In this document: one piece after another, positions 1 through 5,077 of the stretch
Layout of the letters: each line of letters opens with the position of its first letter
Numbering within the stretch: the first letter of the stretch is position 1
Source of the DNA: Pseudomonadota bacterium
Lineage (GTDB): Bacteria > Desulfobacterota > Desulfovibrionia > Desulfovibrionales > Desulfovibrionaceae
Reading direction: 5' to 3'
Length of the DNA stretch: 7,288 nt
Assembly: GCA_023390395.1 (NCBI GenBank)
Contig: JAEWCY010000070.1
Coordinates: 1 to 7,288, forward strand
The notes under the pieces: generated by a model
What the model was told of the DNA's origin: nothing
The model's input: only the letters and a program-made list of their open reading frames with translations
Database searches by the model: none
Position numbers and translations under genes: made by a program

Positions 1-371
1 TCACGCGCGTGGTTTCGGTGCACGACCTGGCCTGCGGCTGCTCCATCAGCTACGGCCGCACGTACAAGGCCGAGCGCGACATGCGGGTGGCCATCGTGGC
101 CGCGGGCTATGCCGACGCCTACAGCCGTGGGCTGTCCAACCGGGGCTACATGTGCCTGGCCGGGCATCGCGTGCCCATCGTCGGCCGGGTCTGCATGCAG
201 CTGACTGCTGTGGACGTCACGGGCGTCGAGGTCGCCCCGGGCGCGGAGATCCATCTGCTCGGAGGCGAGGGGCCGGGCGCGATCTCGGCCGACGAGCTGG
301 CCGTGTGGTGGGAGACGATTCCCTACGAGGTCTTTTGCCTTTTCGGGCTCAACCCCCGGGAATTTTGCTGA
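1..371 (+). CDS. alr: Alanine racemase, C-terminal part (5' end outside window)
   Basis: This is the 3' end of a PLP-dependent alanine racemase, which interconverts L- and D-alanine in the cytoplasm to supply D-alanine for peptidoglycan. The window enters the gene in the reading frame that begins at base 3, and about 122 residues are visible. They match the C-terminal beta domain: SYGRTY carries the tyrosine (codon 51-53) that acts as the second catalytic base across the dimer in this family, followed by GYADAYSRGLSNRG, the PIVGRVCM signature and a TIPYEVFC segment near the end. The N-terminal barrel with the PLP lysine lies upstream and cannot be checked. One oddity is that the residue after VCM is Gln (codon 198-200), where the Geobacillus enzyme has Asp. 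The gene ends just before a strong terminator, so it closes its transcription unit. Family assignment is firm; the anabolic or catabolic role is not determined. Confidence 0.93.
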   Translation, partial: TRVVSVHDLACGCSISYGRTYKAERDMRVAIVAAGYADAYSRGLSNRGYMCLAGHRVPIVGRVCMQLTAVDVTGVEVAPGAEIHLLGGEGPGAISADELAVWWETIPYEVFCLFGLNPREFC

Positions 372-379
372 GCTTTCCG

Positions 380-408
380 CATCCGGCGTCGTCGCCGGAT
401 GTTTTTTT
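380..408 (+). terminator. Intrinsic terminator after alr
   Basis: A perfect 9-bp stem, CATCCGGCG (380-388) with CGCCGGATG (393-401), has a 4-base loop and is followed directly by seven T residues (402-408). It starts 8 bases after the alr stop codon, a textbook Rho-independent terminator for the rightward alr transcript. It also separates alr from guaD, so guaD should need its own promoter. Confidence 0.9.
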
Positions 409-432
409 AATTTCCTACCAAACTGATATGAA
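404..432 (+). promoter_or_regulatory. Possible guaD promoter (extended -10)
   Basis: In the AT-rich stretch right after the alr terminator, TATGAA (427-432) is preceded by TG at 424-425, giving an extended -10 pattern. A weak -35 (TTTTTA, 404-409) lies 17 bases upstream and overlaps the terminator T-tract. The expected start is near 439-440, giving a leader of about 120 bases. It was chosen because the terminator implies a promoter between 409 and 560 and this is the only AT-rich patch there. The -35 match is poor, so support is modest. Confidence 0.3.
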
Positions 433-439
433 ATAGTCC

Positions 440-559
440 TGGTCAGGGTGCGGGGGACGTCTTATCTGGAGGGCGTGATCCGGTCCCCCGCGACCGGCTG
501 TCCCATGGAGTCGGCGCAGCGACGGATCTCCTTGAAACGCATTGTCAGGAGAAAACGTC
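440..559 (+). promoter_or_regulatory. Structured guaD 5' leader with competing hairpins
   Basis: No gene is seen here, but there are several exact complementarities. First, a 9-bp stem GCGGGGGAC (450-458) with GTCCCCCGC (483-491). Second, an overlapping, mutually exclusive 6-bp stem CCGGTC (480-485) with GACCGG (492-497). Third, GATCCG (477-482) with CGGATC (523-528). Fourth, TCTCCT (527-532) is exactly complementary to AGGAGA (547-552), which contains the guaD ribosome binding site. Finally, GGAG (507-510) can pair with CTCC (528-531) and so compete with the masking element. Such a layout could control translation. GC-rich DNA also yields chance stems, and I recognise no known riboswitch class, so the regulatory role is inference only. 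Confidence 0.3.
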
Positions 560-1978
560 ATGAAGACTGCCGGTTCATCCCAAAACGCCATTCGCGGCAT
601 GTTCTTCGATCTCCTCGACGATCCTTGGAAGCATGCGGATAAGGAAGAGGAGGCGGCCCGTTTCCTTCCGGACGGCCTCCTTGTCGTCGAGAACGGAGTC
701 ATCGCCGATTTCGGCCCGTATGACGCGGTTGCGCCCCGCCATCCGGGCGTGGAAGTCACCCATCTGCCAAACCGGCTCATTGTGCCGGGATTTATCGACG
801 GCCATATCCACTTCCCCCAGGTGCGCGTGCTCGGCGCGTACGGCAACCAGCTGCTCGACTGGCTGCAGAAGTGGATATTCCCGGAAGAGATCAAGTACAG
901 CGACCGCGCCTACGCCCGCGAGGCGGCGGGGAAGTTCTTCGACGCGCTGCTCGCCGGCGGCACCACGACCTGCCAGGCCTTCACCACCAGTTCGCCGGTG
1001 TCCACCGAGGAGTTCTTTGACGAGGCCACGCGGCGTAACATGCGGGTCATCGCCGGGCTCACCGGCGTGGACCGCTTCGCGCCAAAGGAATTCCTGATCA
1101 GCGCCGACGACTTCTACACGGAGTCCAGGCGGCTCATCGAGCGCTACCACCGCAAGGGCCGCAACCTCTACGCCATCACCCCGCGGTTCGCCGTGGGCTG
1201 CACCCCCGAAATGATGGAACGCAGCCGGCAGCTCAAGGAAGAATGCCCCGACTGCTGGGTCAACACCCACATTTCGGAAAATCCCTCGGAAGTCCGCTCC
1301 GTCAAGGACCATTACCCCGACTACACGGACTATACCGAGGTCCACGAAAAGCACGGCCTGCTCGGGCCGAAGTTCACCGCCGGGCACGGCATCTGGCTCT
1401 CCAACGACGAGATGCGGCGGTTTTCCAAGGCCGGCGCGGCCATCGCCTTCTGTCCCCTGTCCAACCTGTTTCTCGGCAGCGGGCTGTTTCGCCTGGGCCG
1501 GGCCAAGGACCCCGAGCATCCGGTGCGCCTGACGCTCGGCAGCGACATGGGCGGCGGCAACGCCTTTTCCCTCGTGCGCGTCATGGAGGAGGCCTACAAG
1601 GTCGGCATGTGCAACAACACCATGCTCGACGGCTCCGTGGACCCGCGCGCCCAGGACCTGGCCGAGGCCGACCGCAGCAAGCTCTCGCCCTACCGGGCCT
1701 TCTACCTGGCCACCCTTGGCGGAGCCCATTCCCTCTACCTCGACGACCTCCTCGGCAACTTCCAGCCGGGCAAGGAGGCCGATTTCGTGGCCCTCGACTG
1801 GAACGCCGGACAGGCGGCCATGGCCTGGCATCAGTCCCTGGCCGTGGGCGAGGCCGGGCCGCGCACCATCGAGGAAGCGGCGCAGGTGCTTTTCGGCGTC
1901 ATGGCCGCGGGCGACGACCGCAACGTGGACGAGACCTGGATCGCCGGCGAGCGCGCCTACGCCAAGGCCGCTTCGTAA
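560..1978 (+). CDS. guaD: Guanine deaminase
   Basis: The product (472 residues) is a zinc-dependent amidohydrolase that hydrolyses guanine to xanthine and ammonia in purine salvage or catabolism, in the cytosol. The metal and substrate motifs are in order: PGFIDGHIHFPQ (residues 76-87, with zinc ligands His82 and His84; the trailing PQ is typical of guanine deaminases), ITPRF (206-210), NTHISEN (235-241, His237), AGHG (274-277, His276), CPLSN (298-302) and GSDMGGG (327-333, Asp329). Length is close to that of known GuaD proteins of roughly 440-470 residues. The ATG at 560 is chosen because AGGAG (547-551) sits 8 bases upstream; the frame also opens at a TTG at 542, but that lies before the ribosome binding site. 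A terminator separates it from alr. The ABM-type gene follows in the same direction after 72 bases and may be co-transcribed. The leader may regulate it. The family call is strong; the substrate is inferred from motifs. Confidence 0.93.
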   Translation: MKTAGSSQNAIRGMFFDLLDDPWKHADKEEEAARFLPDGLLVVENGVIADFGPYDAVAPRHPGVEVTHLPNRLIVPGFIDGHIHFPQVRVLGAYGNQLLDWLQKWIFPEEIKYSDRAYAREAAGKFFDALLAGGTTTCQAFTTSSPVSTEEFFDEATRRNMRVIAGLTGVDRFAPKEFLISADDFYTESRRLIERYHRKGRNLYAITPRFAVGCTPEMMERSRQLKEECPDCWVNTHISENPSEVRSVKDHYPDYTDYTEVHEKHGLLGPKFTAGHGIWLSNDEMRRFSKAGAAIAFCPLSNLFLGSGLFRLGRAKDPEHPVRLTLGSDMGGGNAFSLVRVMEEAYKVGMCNNTMLDGSVDPRAQDLAEADRSKLSPYRAFYLATLGGAHSLYLDDLLGNFQPGKEADFVALDWNAGQAAMAWHQSLAVGEAGPRTIEEAAQVLFGVMAAGDDRNVDETWIAGERAYAKAAS

Positions 1979-1991
1979 TCCGGCGCGCCTG

Positions 1992-2028
1992 GCCGGCCGC
2001 GACCGGGATACGACCGGGAGCGGCCGGC
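1992..2028 (+). repeat. Intergenic hairpin with direct repeat in its loop
   Basis: A perfect 9-bp inverted repeat, GCCGGCCGC (1992-2000) with GCGGCCGGC (2020-2028), encloses a 19-base loop. The loop contains GACCGGGA twice (2001-2008 and 2012-2019), each preceded by C, with an 11-base period close to one helical turn. It starts 13 bases after the guaD stop and ends 22 bases before the next start. There is no T-tract, so it is not a classical terminator. It could be a messenger-processing or stabilising stem, an attenuating structure, or a protein site with two half-sites on one face of the helix. Confidence 0.5.
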
Positions 2029-2050
2029 GGCGGGCCGAAAGGAGGCCGAC

Positions 2051-2698
2051 ATGGAAGTGCGCGTGGCCCGGGCTTCGGCCGTGGCGTCCCAGCGGGTGCC
2101 TCCCGGACGGGAGGAGTGGTTCCTGGCCTGGCAGCGCGGCGTGTCGGCCGCGGCCGAGACGTTTCCCGGTTATCGCGGCACGGACGTCTACCCGCCGGGA
2201 GCGGGGCAGGGCGAGCAGTGGATCGCGGTGATCCATTTCGACGCGCCCGAGCAGCTCGAGGCCTGGCTGGAGTCCCCTGTGCGGGCGGACTGGGTGGCGA
2301 GGCTTCGGGAGAACGTGGGCGATTTCGAGTTGGCGGCTTTTTCCCGGGGGTTCGGCCCCTGGTTCGCCTGCCTGCGCGACGCGCCGGACCGGGCCGCGCC
2401 CGCGGGCTGGAAGATGGCCCTGGTGGTGCTTCTGGGGCTTTACCCCACGGTGATGGTCCTGACGCTATTCCCGGGGCCGCTTCTGGCGCCCCTGGGCCTG
2501 CCCGTGTCCATGCTCCTTGGCAACGCCATGAGCATCGCCATCCTGCAATGGGGAGTGATGCCGCTTCTAAGCGCCGGCTTCGCCACCTGGCTCACGGCCT
2601 CGGGCCCGGCCGGCCGCCGCGCGACCCTGCTGGGCTTGGCGGTCATCGCCGTGTGCCTGGTGCTGCTGGTTCTTTTTTTCGGGGCGGTGGCGGGGTAG
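2051..2698 (+). CDS. ABM-domain protein with C-terminal membrane anchor (COG3224-like)
   Basis: This 215-residue protein has two parts. Residues about 4-107 look like an antibiotic-biosynthesis-monooxygenase (ABM, dimeric alpha/beta barrel) domain: an early PPGREEWFLAW helix, then FPGYRGTDVYPP, a strand WIAVIHFD, and helices around LEAWLESPVRADWV. Residues about 120-212 hold three hydrophobic segments (120-143, 150-175, 190-212) beginning with a WKMALVVLLGLYP motif, so the ABM domain should be tethered to the inner membrane. This layout matches the uncharacterised COG3224 group. Despite the name, activity in this group is unproven, and I see no cofactor motif. The start is well supported by AAAGGAGG (2038-2045), 5 bases before the ATG. 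It lies 72 bases downstream of guaD on the same strand, which allows co-transcription, although a hairpin intervenes. No biochemical link to guanine is evident. Confidence 0.8.
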   Translation: MEVRVARASAVASQRVPPGREEWFLAWQRGVSAAAETFPGYRGTDVYPPGAGQGEQWIAVIHFDAPEQLEAWLESPVRADWVARLRENVGDFELAAFSRGFGPWFACLRDAPDRAAPAGWKMALVVLLGLYPTVMVLTLFPGPLLAPLGLPVSMLLGNAMSIAILQWGVMPLLSAGFATWLTASGPAGRRATLLGLAVIAVCLVLLVLFFGAVAG

Positions 2699-2704
2699 AA
2701 GTGC

Positions 2705-2743
2705 GGCCTTCGACCGGAACGCTCAGGTCCGGGTCGGAATGCC
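2705..2743. other. Bulged stem at convergent gene ends, possible bidirectional terminator
   Basis: Bases 2705-2718 pair with 2728-2743 in a long imperfect stem: 13 pairs with one C-T mismatch (2708/2740) and two single-G bulges (2731, 2736), around a 9-base loop. It begins 7 bases after the ABM gene stop and runs about 20 bases into the 3' end of the minus-strand regulator. Position and symmetry suit a shared transcription end for the convergent genes. No T-tract follows on either strand, so it is not a standard intrinsic terminator. Confidence 0.3.
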
Positions 2744-4141
2744 GTGGATGCGCAGGTAGCGGTAGAGGCTCTGCTTGCCGAGTTCGGACAGTTCGCAGGC
2801 CTTGTGGATGTCGCCGCCGGACTGCTGCATGAGGCTCTTGAAGTAGCGGTTCTCGGTGTCCTTCTTGTAAGTGTCGAAGGGGATGATCGCCATCTCTCCC
2901 GGAGAGGCGGCCGCCTCCGCCTGGGGCGACGGCTCGAGTTCCAGGCCGTTCGTCGCGTCCTGGCGCTTGCCGCTCATGACGCGGATGCGCACCTCGGGCG
3001 GCAGATGCTTGGGGTAGAGGGTGGGCTCGAACTGGGCGCGCACGATGATGTTTTCCATGAGGTTGACCAGTTCGCGCACGTTGCCCGGCCAGTCGTACTC
3101 CTGGAGGCAGTCCAGGAACTCCGGCGAGAAGCCCTTGAGCGGCACCTTGTACTTCTTGCAGTAGGCGTTCATGTAGTGGATGGTCAGCTCGCGGATGTCC
3201 TCGCCGCGCTCGCGCACGGGCGGAATGTGGATGTGCATGGTGCGCAGGCGGAAAAGCAGGTCGTTTCTGAAGTCGCCCACCGCCACCAGGGCTTCGAGGT
3301 CCTTGTTGGTGGCGGCGACCAGGCGGAAGTCGCTGGTCTCTTCCTCCTTGGCCCCGACCGGGCGGAAGCGGCGCTCCTGGAGCACGCGCAAGAACGCCTT
3401 CTGCTGGGAAAAGGGCAGCTCGCCCACTTCGTCGAGAAAAAGCGTCCCCTTGTCCGCCTGCTTGATGAGGCCTTCCTGCTTTTTTTCCGCGCCGGTGAAC
3501 GCCCCCTTGGCGTGGCCGAAGAGCACCGACTCGATGAGCGTTTCGGTGAGGCTCGAGCAGTCCACCACCACGAAGGGCCCTTCGGCCCGGTCGCTGTTGT
3601 CGTGGATGGCTCGGGCGAAGAGCTCCTTGCCCGTGCCGGTCTCGCCGGTGATCAGCGTGTTGGCGTCGGCGTTGGCGGCCTGGGCCACGAGGTCCAGGCA
3701 ACTGGCCACGCGCTGGCTGTTGCCGATGATGCCCTCGCGCTTGAGCGCCACGGTCGGCGGGCGGTGGGTGAATTTCTCCTTGCGGTACTGGAGGGCGCGA
3801 ATGAGCGGCAGGGTCATGGATTCGGCCGTGGCCGGCTTCTCGATGTAGTCCCAGGCGCCGTTCTTGATGGCCAGTTCCGCGCCGTTGGGGTAGCTCGCGC
3901 CGGTGAAGATGATGACTTCCGGGGCCTTGTCGCGTTCGATGATCCTGGGGATGGACAACAGGCCGTTGCCGTCGGGCAGGTCCACGTCGAGGTAGACGAC
4001 GTCGTAGGTTTCCTTGTCCAGGGCTTCGAGGCCCTTGGTCAGGCTCGGGCGCGCCTCGACCTCGTGGCCCATGCCCTCGATGACCAGCTTGCACACCTCG
4101 CGGATGTGGGTGTCGTCGTCGATCACCAGAATCTTCGCCAT
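2723..4141 (-). CDS. Sigma-54-dependent response regulator (NtrC family)
   Basis: A cytoplasmic activator of 472 residues with three domains. The receiver (1-122) has an acidic pocket at Asp8-Asp10, phospho-acceptor Asp52 in YLDVDLP, Thr80 and Lys102 in EKP. The AAA+ domain (about 136-385) has Walker A GETGTGKE (166-173), an intact sigma-54 contact loop GAFTGA (213-218), Walker B LFLDEVGE (234-241) and WPGNVREL (351-358). After a loose linker (389-420) comes a Fis-type helix-turn-helix (about 443-468, ending LYRYLRIHGI). All residues needed for phosphorylation, ATP hydrolysis and sigma-54 contact appear present. In the Fis helix-turn-helix the usual turn glycine is replaced by Glu453. GGGAGG (4146-4151 on the complement) precedes the ATG by 4 bases. 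No sensor kinase lies next to it, so it is an orphan here and its signal and target genes are unknown. It is divergent from the membrane protein gene. Confidence 0.93.
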   Translation of the reverse strand: MAKILVIDDDTHIREVCKLVIEGMGHEVEARPSLTKGLEALDKETYDVVYLDVDLPDGNGLLSIPRIIERDKAPEVIIFTGASYPNGAELAIKNGAWDYIEKPATAESMTLPLIRALQYRKEKFTHRPPTVALKREGIIGNSQRVASCLDLVAQAANADANTLITGETGTGKELFARAIHDNSDRAEGPFVVVDCSSLTETLIESVLFGHAKGAFTGAEKKQEGLIKQADKGTLFLDEVGELPFSQQKAFLRVLQERRFRPVGAKEEETSDFRLVAATNKDLEALVAVGDFRNDLLFRLRTMHIHIPPVRERGEDIRELTIHYMNAYCKKYKVPLKGFSPEFLDCLQEYDWPGNVRELVNLMENIIVRAQFEPTLYPKHLPPEVRIRVMSGKRQDATNGLELEPSPQAEAAASPGEMAIIPFDTYKKDTENRYFKSLMQQSGGDIHKACELSELGKQSLYRYLRIHGIPTRT

Positions 4142-4152
4142 TTGGCCTCCCT

Positions 4153-4168
4153 TGTGTCCCCCGACACA
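4153..4168. promoter_or_regulatory. Palindrome TGTGTC-N4-GACACA, candidate operator
   Basis: A perfect 6-bp inverted repeat, TGTGTC (4153-4158) and GACACA (4163-4168), is separated by CCCC. A further TGTGT lies at 4175-4179, giving three spaced half-sites. It lies just downstream of the proposed minus-strand -10, so it would cover about +1 to +16 of the regulator transcript, a typical repressor position. As RNA it would form a hairpin at the extreme 5' end, directly abutting the AGGGAGG ribosome binding site. The shape recalls CRP/FNR-type TGTGA-N6-TCACA sites but does not match that spacing. The binding protein is unknown. Confidence 0.45.
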
Positions 4169-4174
4169 CGGGAA

Positions 4175-4203
4175 TGTGTAAGGGGTAGCGCCCTTTTTGT
4201 CGA
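4175..4203 (-). promoter_or_regulatory. Promoter of the response regulator gene
   Basis: On the complement, TCGACA (4198-4203) matches the -35 consensus at five of six bases and is followed after exactly 17 bases by TACACA (4175-4180) as the -10. The expected start is near 4168, leaving a leader of about 27 bases with a good ribosome binding site. The -10 is only a half match, but spacing and position fit well. Confidence 0.5.
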
Positions 4204-4221
4204 GACGCGGCGGCGCGGCGT

Positions 4222-4250
4222 TTGACGGGGGGCGGCCGGGTTCGTAAGGA
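4222..4250 (+). promoter_or_regulatory. Weak candidate promoter for the four-helix membrane protein gene
   Basis: TTGACG (4222-4227) is a good -35, and TAAGGA (4245-4250) lies 17 bases downstream but is a poor -10. The expected start, near 4257, would fall right at the ribosome binding site AGGAGG (4258-4263), leaving a very short leader. The rest of the 127-base divergent region offers nothing better on the plus strand. Confidence 0.2.
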
Positions 4251-4268
4251 TCGGGTCAGGAGGCGGAC

Positions 4269-4703
4269 ATGACCGACGAAACGACCCCGCGGCGGCGGCC
4301 TATCCTGGTCTGGGTGATCTTTCTTTTCTACCTCGTCAGTTCCGTGCAGGTGATCGTGGGGCTTTTCTTCGTCACGGCCGGCGGCGTGGACATGGCCCCG
4401 GAGCAGCAGGCCTACCTGGCCAAGTTCACGGTCATGGACCGGGTGATCGGCTACGTGAACGCGGGACTCACCCTGGTCGGGGTGACGCTGCTTTTCGCCT
4501 TGCGCAAACGGGCGGTGAGCGTGCTGGCGTTGGCCTTCGCCTGCAACATGTTCTCCACGGCCGTGGTCTGGTACAAGACCGACCCCTTTTCCGTCATCTC
4601 TCCCAAGGGGCTCATCGCCCAGGGCCTGAGCGTCGTGCTCTTCGGCGCGGTGGTCTTCTACGCCTGGCGGCTGGACAAGCGGGGGGTGTTGTACAGGCCG
4701 TGA
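4269..4703 (+). CDS. Four-helix membrane protein of unknown function
   Basis: I do not recognise this 144-residue protein. It has a short charged N-terminus (MTDETTPRRR) and four hydrophobic stretches at about residues 11-36, 57-77, 82-101 and 113-133, ending in a basic tail (RLDKRGVLYRP). The positive-inside rule puts both ends in the cytoplasm, with loops about 37-56 and 102-112 outside. There are no catalytic motifs, cysteine pairs or nucleotide-binding sites. The start has strong support: AGGAGG (4258-4263) lies 5 bases before the ATG. It is divergent from the sigma-54 regulator, which makes it a possible target, but I found no convincing sigma-54 promoter (GG-N10-GC) upstream. A real gene is likely from codon use and the ribosome binding site; its role is open. 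Confidence 0.75.
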   Translation: MTDETTPRRRPILVWVIFLFYLVSSVQVIVGLFFVTAGGVDMAPEQQAYLAKFTVMDRVIGYVNAGLTLVGVTLLFALRKRAVSVLALAFACNMFSTAVVWYKTDPFSVISPKGLIAQGLSVVLFGAVVFYAWRLDKRGVLYRP

Positions 4704-4718
4704 GGCAGTCCCTATAAA
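4689..4718 (+). promoter_or_regulatory. Promoter for the small coiled-coil protein gene
   Basis: TATAAA (4713-4718, five of six matches to the -10) lies 18 bases after TTGTAC (4689-4694), which overlaps the end of the preceding gene. The start would be near 4725. The leader would then open with a 6-bp stem GAATGC (4727-4732) / GCGTTC (4737-4742), including one wobble pair, before the ribosome binding site at 4767. The TATAAA stands out in otherwise GC-rich DNA. Confidence 0.45.
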
Positions 4719-4777
4719 GGGTTTTGGAATGCGGCGGCGTTCTTGACTCGCCCCATGAAGTACGGCAGGAGAAAAGT

Positions 4778-5056
4778 ATGACGCTTTTGTTCGATCAATC
4801 CAAGGCTATCGAAAAAGCCCTCGGCGAGGAAGCCGCCAAACCGGTCATCGAAGCGTTTCAGACTTCGGATCAACGCGTGATGTCGGCCTTGCTGGCCGAG
4901 GTGGCGACCAAGGCTGACGTGGAGCGGTTGCGCGGGGAACTCAACGCGCGCTTGGCGCGTCTGGAAAACATGGTCAAGGTGCTCATCGGGCTGGCGGCGC
5001 TCGCCGTGGCTTTTTTCAGCCCGGTTGCCGAAAAACTGCTGGGCTATCTCAAATAA
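4778..5056 (+). CDS. Small coiled-coil protein with C-terminal membrane anchor
   Basis: The product has 92 residues. An amphipathic N-terminal part (1-40, with AIEKALGEEAAKPVIEAF) leads into a heptad-rich segment (about 42-66, containing ATKADVERLRGELNARLARL). One hydrophobic helix (about 66-81) and a short tail (PVAEKLLGYLK) finish the protein. The layout suggests an oligomeric, tail-anchored inner-membrane protein, loosely like small DUF1640/CCDC90-type proteins; that resemblance is an impression, not an assignment. The ATG at 4778 is chosen because AGGAG (4767-4771) lies 6 bases upstream; the frame opens earlier, at a TTG at 4724, but without a ribosome binding site. Its first third is less GC-rich than its neighbours. 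A separate promoter (4689-4718) suggests independent expression. It is convergent with bioC, 21 bases away, with no clear terminator between. Confidence 0.7.
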   Translation: MTLLFDQSKAIEKALGEEAAKPVIEAFQTSDQRVMSALLAEVATKADVERLRGELNARLARLENMVKVLIGLAALAVAFFSPVAEKLLGYLK

Positions 5057-5077
5057 CGCCTCTCCTGCTTCCCCGCC

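Noticed and set aside
542..559. TTG start six codons upstream of the guaD ATG
   Set aside because: It lies before and across the AGGAG ribosome binding site, which is correctly spaced for the ATG at 560.
575..2236. Long open frame (553 codons) on the minus strand opposite guaD
   Set aside because: The translation is low-complexity (Gly/Ala/Val/Arg/His-rich) with no recognisable domain. It lies opposite a motif-complete guaD, as expected of GC-rich shadow frames.
2555..2575. Possible sigma-54 promoter (GGCAT...TTGC on the complement)
   Set aside because: The GG and GC elements are 14 bases apart instead of 10, and the site lies inside the ABM gene facing nothing.
1243..2832. Plus-strand 529-codon frame across the guaD end, the ABM gene and the regulator end
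   Set aside because: It is Arg/Gly/Pro-rich, has no ribosome binding site, and overlaps two supported genes in another frame.
4180..4198. Terminator-like hairpin AAGGG/CCCTT with a T-run, plus strand, in the divergent region
   Set aside because: Only about five to six weak pairs, and no plus-strand gene ends upstream. The bases are better explained as the minus-strand promoter spacer.
2744..4225. Plus-strand 493-codon frame opposite the response regulator
   Set aside because: A mirror of the regulator's codon bias; Val/Leu/Ala/Gly-rich with no domain, and the minus-strand gene has every expected motif.
4724..4777. TTG start 18 codons upstream of the small coiled-coil gene
   Set aside because: No ribosome binding site, it falls at the predicted transcription start, and the extra residues look unlike coding sequence; the ATG at 4778 has AGGAG.
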